Shown here piece by piece: positions 32,802 through 44,375 of a DNA stretch of 64,000 bases (the stretch's first letter is position 1; each line of letters begins with the position of its first letter). This DNA is from Boesenbergia rotunda (taxonomy: Eukaryota; Streptophyta; Magnoliopsida; Zingiberales; Zingiberaceae): positions 353,786 to 417,785 of the forward strand of contig JAGFNQ010005241.1 in assembly GCA_024364735.1 (NCBI GenBank), written 5' to 3'. The notes under the pieces are model-generated. The model saw nothing but the letters and a program-made list of their open reading frames with translations, had not been told where the DNA came from and searched no databases. The translations under genes were made by a program, and so were the position numbers.

Positions 32802-34230
32802 ATCAATGCTTGGGTAGTAATGATGCATTGTTAGATGCCGCTCATTGCTTATGTGTCTAAAGCGGTTTAGGTACATTGCCAACGTTACGAGAACCTATTG
32901 GGTCACACACTATGGACACGATGCTTCGGAGATTGATTGATCTTAGTTTGACTAAGATTTGATCCGAATTGAATTGATTGAGTTAGACTCAAGTGAATCC
33001 AATTGGATTATAGAATTGAGATCTAATTTGAGTTAGACTCATTTAGATTAGACTCAACTATATTTGGATGAGATATTAATTCATTAAAGTGTTTAATGAA
33101 TTAATAATAGATGAGGATGAAAAGATTCTCTTCATTGAATGGAGAAAAGTTGAAGAGCCACATGAGAAGATGTGCTCTTTATTGACTTTAATGAAGGGAA
33201 GCTAAAGGGACAAAACTCTTCATATTTTTGGGATGAGTATAAAAGAGTTTTCTTGTCATTTGGATGAAGATTAAGTCATCTTTCCTTCCTCTTATCCTCC
33301 TCTTCTCCCTCTTGGCTGAAACCCTTTCTTTGGGGTTCTTGGTGCTTTTGCGAACTATCTCAAGTTGCTAGCACAACGTAAGGTAGTTCTTCTCCGAAGT
33401 TGAGAGATCGTGTTCGTGTGGATACGCATAGAGGTACGGACACTTGAACGTGCAAGAGATCCGACATAACTTGGACGAGCGGGATAAACACAAGGGCGCG
33501 CTTCAAAGGTATACACATAGATAGCTCTATTAGATAGATGAATCTCGTTCGAGTTTTTCTTTCGCATGGATCGCTCGAGGGATCTTGTTTCCATTACGTT
33601 TTTGTGTTTATGTCACCGGGAGATCCCTACAGGTACTAGAGTGGTTGTGCTCTCCTTCTTGGAGTCAGAGGTTGTTCCTCGTTGTTCTTGGGTATTAGAG
33701 CGGTTACACTCCCCTGTGGTCTTTGATATAGAGCAGTTATGCTCCGCCTTTTCTTAGGGTTCGGGATTGAGGTTGTTCGCCCAGCATCTTGTCCACTCAG
33801 CCAATCATAGGAGATGGATGTCAGAGTGCATACAGTTGTCACAGCCTTTGTCCGGTCGACCACACAGATATGTGTGATGGTTGTAGATTGGTGTGTAAGG
33901 GTGATATCATGTTCATATGATGCATCTTGCATTTGTTTGAGTTATGATTGTTACGTATAATTAAAATGCATATATACTTGTTGATTTGCATTTATTATCT
34001 GATCTATTTCTGCTCAGTAGTTCGAGCAGATTATTCATGTGTCATGGGAATTTTCAATTATGCCCCGCAGGTATGTTTTCGCATTTAATTTATGCTCTAC
34101 ATTTCGGAGATTGTATACCTTGTTTCTATCTGCTATGATTTATTTTGTTTATACCATGTATTTATCTATTCGTTATACCAGTAAAATTCGAGCCTAAATT
34201 CACCATCGTTTGTTTTTCTTTTTGTTTCAG
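32802..34230 (+). mobile_element. Copia-type non-coding remnant, right part
   Basis: Continues the sequence interrupted at 25008: 'tgggtagtaatgatgcattgttagatgccgctcattgctta' in pieces, then 'gtttaggtacattgccaacgttacgagaacctattgggtcacacac', which belongs to the same plant copia non-coding style. It fades into ordinary AT-rich DNA at about 34 kb. ORFs at 33355-33932 are not recognised and lie in this remnant. Confidence 0.45.
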
Positions 34231-35010
34231 TTAGTAGATAGCTGCATCTTATATGGTCAAAAGAGCATTCATCTGCCATCTCTTAATATTGAGTTTTTTC
34301 ATTTTGAGTTGTTTTAGATTTTCTAGAGATTTCGTTAGTTTTATTTCATCGGAAACTTGTACTTAACTATGTTAGACTTTTGGTTAGTTTTGCATTTCTT
34401 TTACAGAGTTTATATTATTTATTATTTGGACGTTATTAAACCGTGTGGCTGTAATTTATTTGTCTTATGTAAATGTTGAGATGGATGAGATATATATGTT
34501 TTATGAGCTTTATATTATCCACCGTATAAGAAAGATATTGTCTGATTTTTGAGTAAATATGAGCGTAGAGGCATGGCAATGAAAGAGAAATTTAGTTTAA
34601 AATTAATCAGTTCGAAAAGTTAGATATCTGAATTATAAAAAAATTGATATGATGTATATTTATAAAATAAATTTTTACATCATAATTAGTAATACATCCA
34701 AAGAAATTAAATTTTGATTATATAGGTTTTAATCCATCTAATGCAATTTGGTAAAATAATAATAATTTGATGAACAAAAAGAATGTTGTTAAACTAAAAT
34801 TGAAATCTAATTGGATTTTTTTAAAATATACAGCAGTTGATGCGAGGCACAAGCTTATCGGATAGTCCAACATGGTACATGATCCGAACCCGATATGTAC
34901 AGCTACAACCCAATCATTTCCTATGGACTAATCGGACGGTCAGGATGTTGCGGATGTGTTGGGCGAGAGATCGGATCTGCCGTTCATCAAATACCAGATC
35001 GGCCGTTGTT
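34231..35010. other. 3' flank of the NSP1 gene
   Basis: AT-rich intergenic DNA. The 3' untranslated region and poly(A) site of the minus-strand gene should lie in about 34700-35010. I see several A/T-rich candidate signals but cannot choose one. No other gene or repeat was recognised. Confidence 0.4.
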
Positions 35011-36684
35011 TCAGCTTCGCCGGTTGGGCTTCCACAGGGAACAGAAGCAAACCGGCCGCCCCTTCCACCACAGCGTCACCGGCGCCGCCATCGCTGGCGC
35101 CGTCCGCGTCTCCCAGTTCCCGTCGTACTTCCGTAGCAGCGCCCTACCCGATTCCAATGCCTCATCTCCGAATGACTCTTCCAAGAATCCCGCCGCCGCC
35201 ATCCTCTCCCGCCAACGATCCCGCCCCTCCGCCGCCGGCGCCGACGTGTCCAGAAGCTTCGCCGCTTCTCCTTCCATCACCTGCCTCTCCGGGCAGTCCT
35301 TTCCCTTGAACGCCGCACTTGTGGAATCCAGAAAGTTCCAAAGAAGCTCCGCCTTCTTCGCGAACGCCGCGGGAAACCGTCCGTCGACTCCGTTTCTGCC
35401 GATTCCGTCGTCGATCTCGCTTAGAACCACGAGTTCGGGTTCCAGATCTCGTATCGACTCTAGGAACGCCGTCCGATCATCGGCGCTATTGTGGCCAGCC
35501 CGGAACTGGATGCAGATCACGAGGATCTCTCCTCGGACGAGAGCCAAAGACTTGGGCCCGAGAACGTTCACGTGATCGATCTGGAGGTTGAGGTCGATGG
35601 ATTTCGCGTAGCGGAGGAGATGGGACCGGAAGTCATAGCCTGGAGGCGCGGCGGAGAAGGGACCAGGAGGGGCTGCGCCGCCTACTACAGTGAGACGCAC
35701 AAGAGGTGGCCCACTGCCGGGACGACGGGTCAGCGCATCGAGAAAGGTTGGCCACTGGACACCGTGGGAGACGCCGACGTCGACCACGTGTAGGGGCGCG
35801 GCGCGGCGGCTGGGATCGAGGGCTAGGGTTTGGAGGATGGAGGCGTTGGCGAGGGTGTTGGGGAAGGCGAACCAGGGGCTGACCTCGTTGAACTTGATGA
35901 GCGCCGACCGGAAAAGCTTCGGCTCCACGGTCACGAAGGTGGTCACCGATGCAGAATCTGCTCCGCTCCCGTCGGGGATGCCGATTCCGTCGGGGATGCC
36001 GATTCCAGTGGACGATAGGTGGTTGGAGAGGGCGCGAAGCCCGTGGGCCGCGAGACGGTGGTTTGAGTCGCCGGAAAAAGACTGTAGTTCTTGCAGCACG
36101 CAGATCAGGTGCCGGACTCGGGAGACGTTCGCCACTTCTATGGCGGCTGCGCACGGATTCAGCAACTGCTCCGCCCATCTTGCTTCCTTTCCCCCGCCAT
36201 TGCTCGAGCTCCCTGCGCTCTTCCCCTGGCCCTTCCTCGCCGTTGAAGCTAGCTTCTTGTTTACTTCACCTTCATTCACAAACTCTCCCTCACCCTCAAT
36301 GCCAGCTTCACCTTCCGCTCTCTCTTTGGGTTGGAACATCATGCTCTTGTCGCTGGTGATCAGTCCCATCGGTTTCTTCCTCTTCCTAAAGAATTCAGCT
36401 TGGGGAAGCAACCGAGAGCTGTTTGCTGGGGTGAGCGCGGAGTCCATGGATGGAGCAGTGTGGTTCGTGTCAGCTTGTTCATGTTCTTGTGGCGCTGTCC
36501 ACCATTCATAGCAGGTACTATCATTGTTGCTGATGGCTTCACCTGAGGTGGTCGATGTTGTGCAGGGATCAACGAGGAAGGAGGAGAGAAAAGACATGGA
36601 ATCCTCCAACCAGTCCATGAGGTGGTGCTGCTGATGCTGCTCCGGCAAGGAGCTTTTACCTTGCTTGTCATCCTCAAAGGGCAT
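35011..36684 (-). CDS. NSP1: GRAS transcription factor, NSP1 (Nodulation Signaling Pathway 1) type
   Basis: An intact, intron-free 557-residue protein, normal length for NSP1. The start ATG at 36684 is preceded in frame by a TGA nine bases upstream. The N-terminus has the NSP1 hallmark 'LMDWLEDSMSFLSSF' (residues 22-36) and a basic patch FRKRKKP (99-105), a probable nuclear signal. The GRAS domain runs from about residue 168 to the end: first leucine-rich region (WAEQLLNPCAAAI, 'NHRLAAHGLRAL'), VHIID-type motif LHVVDVGVSHGVQWPTF (298-314), PFYRE-like region (about 415-478) and SAW region ending 'LWWKGRPVCFCSLWKP' (538-553). In legumes NSP1 acts with NSP2 in nuclear symbiosis signalling; in rice it supports strigolactone synthesis and mycorrhizal colonisation. 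A six-residue GIGIPD duplication (227-238) lies between motifs. It is the only intact single-copy gene in the window. Confidence 0.93.
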   Translation of the reverse strand: MPFEDDKQGKSSLPEQHQQHHLMDWLEDSMSFLSSFLVDPCTTSTTSGEAISNNDSTCYEWWTAPQEHEQADTNHTAPSMDSALTPANSSRLLPQAEFFRKRKKPMGLITSDKSMMFQPKERAEGEAGIEGEGEFVNEGEVNKKLASTARKGQGKSAGSSSNGGGKEARWAEQLLNPCAAAIEVANVSRVRHLICVLQELQSFSGDSNHRLAAHGLRALSNHLSSTGIGIPDGIGIPDGSGADSASVTTFVTVEPKLFRSALIKFNEVSPWFAFPNTLANASILQTLALDPSRRAAPLHVVDVGVSHGVQWPTFLDALTRRPGSGPPLVRLTVVGGAAPPGPFSAAPPGYDFRSHLLRYAKSIDLNLQIDHVNVLGPKSLALVRGEILVICIQFRAGHNSADDRTAFLESIRDLEPELVVLSEIDDGIGRNGVDGRFPAAFAKKAELLWNFLDSTSAAFKGKDCPERQVMEGEAAKLLDTSAPAAEGRDRWRERMAAAGFLEESFGDEALESGRALLRKYDGNWETRTAPAMAAPVTLWWKGRPVCFCSLWKPNRRS

Positions 36685-36690
36685 GATGAT

Positions 36691-36720
36691 TCAGTCAGCC
36701 GCTGTATCTTCCTTGAGCAT
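36691..36720 (-). other. Short upstream ORF (9 codons) in the NSP1 leader
   Basis: An ATG at 36720 opens a nine-residue frame (MLKEDTAAD) that stops at 36691-36693, just before the main ATG at 36684. If translated it could lower initiation at NSP1. Whether it is used is unknown. Confidence 0.4.
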
Positions 36721-36779
36721 TAACACCACAGAGTATGAACAAGGTGAGGGGATAAGAACTTCAAAGATGAAGTTAGAAA

Positions 36780-36899
36780 TCAAACATGGTTCATGGCACG
36801 AGGGAGATGAGAGCTGAGATTGGATTGAAGAGTGAAGGTGAAGGAGTTTGAGCATTGACCAGAGGAGAAAGCATTGGGTTGTGTTATGATTTTTGGCAT
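36780..36899 (-). other. Upstream ORF (39 codons) in the NSP1 leader
   Basis: The first ATG downstream of the predicted TATA box is at 36899. It opens a 39-residue frame, rich in Ser, Asn, Phe and Leu, that ends at 36780, about 95 bases before the main ATG. A four-codon ORF (ATGTTTGATTTC, stop) follows it. The peptide is not recognised. The leader thus carries at least three ATGs before the GRAS start. Confidence 0.4.
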
Positions 36900-36948
36900 G
36901 GAAGATGAAGACTGAGAAAGAGATGGCAGGAGGGCGGTGGGCATAAAC

Positions 36949-36958
36949 ATATAAATAA
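36949..36958 (-). promoter_or_regulatory. Probable TATA box of NSP1
   Basis: Minus-strand TATTTATATG lies about 265 bases upstream of the start codon. A pyrimidine-rich leader ('ctttctcagtcttcatcttcc') follows, typical of plant 5' untranslated regions. Transcription would then begin around 36915-36925. Confidence 0.5.
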
Positions 36959-36959
36959 C

Positions 36960-38880
36960 TGTGAATGTTGTTCTCATTGGATGTTCAACACAGTGCTTTG
37001 TACTTTGCTGCATCTCCATTAGAGCATGTGAATTCATTATTTGAGTGATTTCGATCTGATTGACAACTTGAGAAGAGGGCTCCAATTCTTTATGGTGCTG
37101 ATGAACTCTGCTATTATTTTATCTGCAAAGATCAGAGTTTTATTTTAGAGTAAGACTTAACAGCTAAAGTTTGCAGGATTTTTTTCATATTGAAGATTGG
37201 CCTGTGCCTATATAACAACATTGAACAGCACTTGCCACTCAATGGTTGGATCAAAATGGAGGTGCAACTCTACTGGCTCACGTTGTCAGGTTAGATCCAA
37301 AAAGTTACTTATCGTGTCTTGTGATTAATACCTTCAATTACAATATATTAGTACACAAGAAGTAGCAACATTAGTACTATGGAAGATGCTTTTCTTTGAT
37401 TATTATATTTTGTTTTAGATGATTATATGCTGTAACAAACTCAAGTCAAAAGGGTTTTGTCTGTGTTGTTCTTGTTTGTTGCAAGTTATGAAATAATTTG
37501 TTAGGCAACATTGAACCAATTGTACTCTTTTCTTTTTAGATAAAAAAAAAGAGATCTTGGATGGGATAAGAATGAACATACTTCTAATAAATTGGACTTA
37601 TAAGACAAGGAAAGCGACAAGCAATAACAAGTAGAGGAACTTATTTTTGTTTCCCCCTTTTTTTTTCCTTGAGCAAGAAGAACTTCTCTATGACTGTTCT
37701 ATACTTTTCCTTGACATTTCTCTATCACTGTTTTATAGTTTGTTAAGTTTTTATTAGGATAATTAGTTTTTTTAAATCAAAAAGTCATATTATCGGTGTG
37801 TAAACTTTATCTTTGTTCTTTTGTGATGCTGTAAGCCAATTGTATACTATACTTTCATGCCCAATAAAAATACAAACTACTTGGAATACTATAATACAAG
37901 TACATGTAGCTAGTGACATGTCTTTATCATTGAAGCATCTTAAATAAAATAGTGAATCATACATGATGTCTGTAAAATGCTTTCAACTTTGTGCTTATAT
38001 AATCTGTCTCTGTAAGACTTAGCATTTCATATTTTATCGGTTTATTGTTCGATCATGACATTTGTTTGGCCAGGGAATCTGTGAACAGTAGTCAAACTCT
38101 AGGTTTTGAACTGAAATCTTAAACAACAACAAATTACAGAATCTGTCTGTGTTACCTTTGAACAACCAACACCAGTTCAGATTTCCCTGAGAGAAAGCAT
38201 CCTTGGAAATCTTATGTGCTCCTCTTGATTAAAAGTTCAAACTTGCCGATTGTCAAACATTTGATTTTGTGATGAACTAAGTTTCCATTTGTCAATAGGT
38301 GTTGTTTAGGCAGCAAATATATTGAATTGGTTTTTGTTGTTTGTCAAAGTATGATTTTGAATGACAATGGTGTTTTTTTAGGGCATCACTTGAGTAAACT
38401 ATAGCCTTTTGATTATAATTAATTAATTATCACGAGTAGGCTTCATTATACCTCACAAATAGTATCTCACATTTTTTTAGAATATGAATGATATCTAACT
38501 ATACTATACTTTTATAGTATAATTTTATGTGATACAAATATTTATGTGTAAAAATCGAAAGGACACTTTTGATTATTTTTTTCTTCAAAAAATATCTTTT
38601 TTTTTAAAACAAGTCAAAATAACATTCCAATGAATTTTTTTATCTCAAAATATTTTTATTTTAACACTATTGTTAAGGTGTAGATGTCACGGCTAAATTG
38701 ACTGAGTTTAATTAAAATTATTACACAAAATATTACTATATTATAATATCTTATCAACTTATTAAAATTATTTAAATTTATTCAAAATCGATTTAAATTA
38801 TCCTAACCTTTCTCTGTCATAGACTATAATTTTGATTAAATTAAATTAATTTTTTAAATTGATATCAAATATTCCGTTCA
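36960..38880. other. Upstream intergenic region of NSP1
   Basis: AT-rich DNA with no open frame above background and no recognised transposon ends. The part nearest the gene (36960-38000) presumably holds the promoter. From about 38400 on the sequence becomes A/T-run rich. I could not assign any specific regulatory site. Confidence 0.4.
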
Positions 38881-38884
38881 CAAC

Positions 38885-39130
38885 CCATGGACCTAACATT
38901 TTAGGTAATTATTTATTAAGGAAAATTTATTTATTAATTCGTTGAAACTGAGAATTGATCTGTAGATATTTGGAAATTGATAAGGTGTCCTGCCAGTGCA
39001 CCATTACCTCAGGGTTAAAATTAAAGTAAGTTTAGAGCAAAAAATGTGTTACCATCATCCCAAGCGGCTCAGTATCATTGGTTCATGATAAGATATAGGC
39101 AAGTAAAATATGGGGGAACATTTTACTCCA
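38885..39130 (-). mobile_element. SINE-like repeat (family B), copy 1
   Basis: Minus-strand reading has 'aggtaatggtgcactggcagg' followed ~35 bases later by 'gatcaattctcag', that is, box A and box B of a pol III promoter in tRNA-like order. The copy is followed 334 bases later by a second, more complete one. Edges are not sharply defined. A partial third copy of its tail is near 62635-62690. Confidence 0.5.
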
Positions 39131-39218
39131 GTTTATATTAATTTTGGAGATGATTTGTCTGGTTCCACGGAAGTTTCCTAACGACTATCAAGGTAAATCA
39201 AAAAGTATTAGTAGTGGG

Positions 39219-39470
39219 TTGGACCCAATGTTTTTAGATAATCGTCCATTAAGGAAAATTCATCCATTAATTTGTCGAAGCTGAGACTTGATCCTTAAAT
39301 GCTTGGGAAATTGACAAGGTGTCCTGCCATTGCACCATTACCTCGGGGCTAAGATTAAACTAATTTTGGAGCAAAAAATGTGTTATCACTCATCTTAAGC
39401 GGCTCAGTCTTATCGGTCTATAATAAAATTTAGACAGGTAAAACATGGGGGACATATTACCCTAGTGTAG
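39219..39470 (-). mobile_element. SINE-like repeat (family B), copy 2
   Basis: On the minus strand TGGTGCAATGG fits the box A consensus TRGYNNARNNG, and GATCAAGTC, 36 bases on, fits box B GWTCRANNC exactly. The same order is seen in copy 1. The tail continues into 'gacgattatctaaaaacattgggtcc'. It could be a tRNA-derived SINE; a decayed LTR fragment is an alternative because no poly-A/T end or clear target duplication is visible. Confidence 0.5.
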
Positions 39471-39519
39471 CGATCTTTTGCACGAGGAGATTAGACATCC
39501 AACGAAGCATTTTGTATCA

Positions 39520-40189
39520 GTTGGGAATTAAATTAAAGTAATTTTGATAGCAAAAAATGAAATCGTCACCTTGGCAGCCCCTTCTGGGTGTCCCTCTACT
39601 ATCTGAAAAGGAGATAAATCACGGGGAGTTTCGCCCAACAACAACTGCATATGCAAAGAGAGGTTAACAATACCGATGACACAAACCCCTCCAACAATTC
39701 TGGTGGAATCCGGGAATAAACGATAGATAGAATCCCAAGAACCAGAAGACAAGAGTTTAAGCCTTGATCTATAACCAAAAGTTGGAATGAACTAAGACTA
39801 TAAAGGAACGAAATGCTACACCACAAGGGCGATAAGTTTTGATGGTTTGAACACTAACAAGACAAACTCAGATAAGTTTAGAAGTTCTTTCAAGAATTAA
39901 GAAGCACACACATAGAGCTTCACTAAAAAGTACCCTCTTTCAATAAACTAGCTTGCTTCCTTATATAATGGGAGCAAACAATTACAACTACCAAACATGC
40001 ATAAAAGCAATTAAGAGTACCAATGCATGCATGCAACCATTAAGGGTCCATATGCTTGCATGCAAGCAATTAAACAACTTACCAACCCAAAAATAAACAA
40101 GTCCTCATACTCATTTAGTATATGAACGATTCCCATACTTAATTGGTGTTCTTCCAACCGTCATGCAAGTTAAGTCACGAATGGATAAG
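39520..40189 (-). mobile_element. 3' end of gypsy element: probable LTR or leader
   Basis: Downstream of the integrase C-terminus on the minus strand. It has a TATA-like 'cccattatataaggaagc' (plus positions about 39955-39972) and no coding domain. The LTR limits could not be fixed because the 5' partner is not recognisable. ORFs at 39528-39826 minus are inside it and not recognised. Confidence 0.4.
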
Positions 40190-43100
40190 TTAAATCACAT
40201 GGATGAAGCATTGATCGATACTTGGACTTATCTTGATCTCTCCTTTCTCATAATCAACCCAATGTTCTTCTATTAGTCTATTTAGTGCTTCTTTAAAATG
40301 TTTTGCTCGAAGTCTAGTAACTAAATCTTCTGAAAGTGGCAAATGATCGTTCGTTTGATGTGTATCATTACGTACAACTCCTTGATGTAAATCATTCTCC
40401 CTCTCTTGAAAACGATTTATCCTCGAATCATCACCTACATCAAACGGAGACAAATCAACAACATTAAAAGTAGTATGTACATCATACTCACCTAACAAAT
40501 CAAGTTTGTAGGCATTATCATTGATACACTTCACCACTTGAATGGGACCATCGTTTCAAGGTAGAAGTTTAGAACTTCGTTTCTCTAGAAATCGCTCCTT
40601 CCATAGGTGCAACTAGACCCACCTCCTGGATCTAACGCAACTTTCTTGCGCCCCTTGTTAGCTTGATGAATATATTACTGGGTCTTTTCTCAATATTCAA
40701 TCGTGCTTGTTCATGAATCTTCTTCACAAATTTAGCCTTCTGCTTACCATCTAAATTTACATGCTCACTTACAACTAAAGGAATCAGATCCAATGGTGAT
40801 AAGATTGAATCCATAAACAACTTCAAATGGAGAGAACTGAGTTGCAGAATGTATGCTTCTATTGTAAGCAAATTTAACATGCGGTAGACAATCTTCTTAT
40901 GTTTTCAACTTCTTTTTAATGACAGTGTGGAGTAAGAAAGACAAAGTTTGGTTAACAACTTTAGTTTGCCCCATCGGTTTGGGAATGACAAGTAGTAGAA
41001 AACAACAATCTAGTTCCCAATTTTCCTCATAAAGCCTTCCAAAAATAACTCAAAAACTTTGCATCCCTATCAGAGACAATTGTTCTAGGCATGTCATGCA
41101 ACCTAACAACCTCTCTAAAGAACAAGTCAGCTACATGTGAAGCATCAGTAGTTTTATGACATGGAATGAAATGTGTCATCTTAGAAAACCTATCTACCAC
41201 AACAAACACATAGTCTCTTTCCCTCTTAGTCTAGGGTAATCCCAAAACAAAGTCCATCAAAATATTAATTCAAGGTTCCCTAGGTATAGGCAAAGGAGTA
41301 TACAGGCCATGGGGTTTCAACTTAGATTAGCTTGTTTGCAAGTGATGTACCTCTCATATATTTTCTCCACATCATGTTTCATATGAGGCCAAAAGAAATG
41401 ATCTTGTAGAACCCTAAAGTCTTAGTAACTCCAAAAAGTTCCATCAAGCTACCACCATAGGCTTCCCTAATAAATAACTCACGCAACGAACACATAGGCA
41501 CAGATAATCTATTTTCACGAAATAAAAACCCATCATGCCAATAGAACTTACCAAATGCAACCTTGTCATATACTTTGAACACATCAATAAAATCAACATC
41601 GTTAGCATATAAATCCTTGACATATTCGAATCCAAGTAATTTTGTATTTAAAACAGAAAGTAAAGCATACCTCCGAGATAATGCATCGACATTCATGTTC
41701 TCTTTGCCTTGTTTGTATCTCATCACATAAGGAAATGTCTCAATGAACTCCACCCATTTAGCATAGTATTGGTTTAACTTATGTTGTCTCTTCAAATGCT
41801 TAAGATTTGATGATCTATGTGAATCACAAATTCTTTCGGCCATAGATAATGCTGCCATGTCTCCAATGCTCTTATCAGTGTGTACATCTCCTTGTCATAT
41901 GTGGAATAGTTGAGAGTTACTCCAGTCAACTTCTCATTGAAGTAAGCAATGAGTCTCATCTCTTACATAAGCACAACACCTATACCAATATCTGAAGCAT
42001 CACATTTGATTTTAAAAGTTTTAGAAAAATCTAATAGGACTAGTAAAGGAGTGGATCTTAGCTTTTCTTTCAAAGTGTTGAATGCCCACTTTTACTCCTC
42101 TTCCCACTTGAATGACTCATTTTTCTTGATGACTTCAGTAAGAGGAGCTGCAATATTGCTAAAATTGTGAACAAATCATCTATGAAAACAGGCCAAACCA
42201 TAGAAACTCCTCACTTAGCTAATTGTTGGCGGTGTTGGTCACTCTTGGATTGCTTTCATCTTTTTCTCATCCATCTCAACGCCTTTAGCACTAATAATAA
42301 AACTAAGAAACACAACTCTCTTTGTACAAAAAGAGCATTTATTGAGGTTAGCAAAAAGTTTTTCTTCTTTCAACACACTTAAAACCAACCTTAAATGTGT
42401 GACATGCTCTTCTAAGCTTTTGTTATAAATCAAAATGTCATCGAAATACACAACTATAAATCTTCCTAAAATCACACAATAACCATGAAGCTCATCAAGT
42501 ATATCATCAAGCCTTGGAATTGGGTGGTGATACTTTACTGTTATGTTGTTGATGACTCGACAATTCAAACACATCATCCACGTCCCATCCTTCTTAGGAA
42601 CTAGTAACACCGGAACTGCACAAGAGTTCATGCTTTCTAGAACATACCCCTTCTCCGGCAACTCAGTAACTTGCTTTGAAGTTCCTTTGTTTTCTCCGAA
42701 TTGCTTGCATAGGCAGATTGATTTGGGATGGAAGAATCGGGTATAAAGTCAATTTGATATTCAATTCCTCAACTCGGAGAGAAACCATGTGGAACCTCTT
42801 ACATCCTTGAATTCCTATAAGAGAGAAATAACAACACTTGGCAAAGAGTCATTAAGTTCGTTAGTGCTCAAGAGTGTCTTCTGATACAAAAATATTAGAG
42901 GCAACTGTTTTGAAAACAAAGTCTTTTGGTCGCAATTTTTTTTTTTTTTTTGCATAGAAGTTATTTTCCTTTCTTTTTTTTCTTCTCTATTCATAGTTTT
43001 CTCAATTTGTTTTTCTTTCTTTTCGAATCTTTTTTACTCTTTTCTCTCAATTTCTTTTTCTCTCTTCTTTTCATTTGCTCTTATAATTTTAGCTGATCCT

Positions 43101-43331
43101 CCATAACTTATCTTGGAGTCAAAGGTACAAGAATAATAGGTTGTCCCTCCGGAGTAAAGGAATAGCTATTCGTGAGCCCATCATGTGTTATCTTCCGATC
43201 AAATTGTCAAGGTCTCTCTAATAAAAGATGGCATGCATGCTTGCATAGGAACCACATCACACAATAACTCATCTTCATATGAAATTGCTACTAAGACTTG
43301 CTTTGTCACCTTGACTTCACTGCAATCATTC
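40190..43331 (-). pseudogene. Ty3/gypsy (chromovirus-like) pol, decayed
   Basis: Read on the minus strand, the pieces give protease end to integrase end. The protease end has 'CDVVPMQA' (about 43230-43270). The reverse transcriptase (42661-42239) has 'CAVPVLLVPKKDGTW', 'HPIPRLDDILDELHG' and YFDD. The RNase H/zinc-binding part (41858-41379) has 'YKQGKENMNVDALSRR'. The integrase core has 'VVVDRFSKMTHFIPCHKT' and 'IVSDRDAKFLSYFWKAL' (41209-41027). The C-terminus has 'LSPLDLIPL' and 'TFNVVDLSPFDVGDD' (40880-40190). Around 60-70 residues are missing between LDELHG and YFDD, including the first catalytic aspartate. Stops and shifts are frequent. The element is old and cannot move by itself. Confidence 0.88.
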
Positions 43332-44250
43332 TGTTGATGCCCTGGTTAGTTTTGATGTAATCAACTAAGTTAAGTTAGGTCTTGTTGGTTTTGATCTCTC
43401 TGTCTAAGTGTGCAGGAACATAGGAGTGGAGGAAGTCGAGCGTAAGACGTAGTGGACGAGAAGGATTGCACGGGAAAGTGAGTGGCTTGGTGCATCCGAG
43501 GGGCATAGATGCTGCGGAAGAGTACATCGGTGGAGCGAGAATGACGTGTGCGACGTTCGAGGAATGAGAAGCCGGAAGGAAGGATGCTCGAGGGGCGAAA
43601 GGCTGGAGTCGGGTTCGGGTGAGCCTAACTCCGGTTGGCCAGAAATCACCCAAGAAGATCGAAAGTCAGGCTGGAGAGTGGTCAGTGGTTGCTGCCCAAA
43701 AAGGCCACTCTCGGGCGCCCGTAAGCTTACTAGCGCCTGGCCTCTCGGGCGCCCGAGCACTCGAGCGCCCGTGAGCCAACAGGCACCCGAGAGACTATGT
43801 TTAGTTGTTTGCGAACGTTGCACATTGGATAAGAATTAAGCCACGTGTTAGGCACCCAAGAGCATCGAGTGCCCTATAAGTGCCACGTCAGCAAACAGAT
43901 AATTTTGACCGGAGCTATAAATAGGCCCCTAGAGCTCAGTTTTCTTTCATCCATCAACTGCAAATAACTCAGTTATTAGTTATCTTCTGTCTTGTGCTTC
44001 AATGTCTGCAAAAGGTTTCTCCGCCAGAAGAAGATTTTGATAGTGAGCTTCAGTCGTCTTCGATTAGCAACCACCTAGGTTGCAACCAAGTAAATCTCTG
44101 TATCTTAATCTTTTATTAGTTTAATTAGTTTATGTTTGTTTTAATTGATTTTTGCAACTAAACTGAATTCTTTGTGAGTCCGCACAAAAGATTAATTTTT
44201 ATTTTACAGCGGCAATTCACCCTCTCTTGCCGGTCCACCTCGACCCGACA
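43332..44250 (+). mobile_element. Solo LTR (919 bp), copia family related to 20277-21219
   Basis: Starts TGTTGATGCCC and ends CGACCCGACA. It is flanked by an exact 5-bp target duplication CATTC (43327-43331 and 44251-44255). It shares block order with the LTR at 20277-21219: 'gtctaagtgtgc', GGGCGCCC palindromes (43715-43800), 'gctataaataggccccta' TATA region, 'ttagcaaccacctaggttgcaa'. It lies between the protease and gag parts of the gypsy element. No internal sequence remains. Confidence 0.93.
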
Positions 44251-44375
44251 CATTCAGCCGTTGAAGTCTATAAGGACGTGAATGTTTTTGAATTGGTAAT
44301 GTCACTCCATCAAGTCAATATTTGCCACATTAGTGCAACTCCCTTCGTCAATATTAACGCTGCAAACCTTGTTAT

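Noticed and set aside
35633..36178. Minus-strand 181-residue ORF inside NSP1
   Set aside because: It is another frame of the same coding region and is arginine/proline-rich, as expected for a shifted GC-rich frame.
34895..36546. Long plus-strand ORFs (226, 273 and 136 residues and others) across the NSP1 locus
   Set aside because: They are antisense frames of the GC-rich NSP1 coding region; they show no domain, and the minus frame matches the GRAS family along its whole length.
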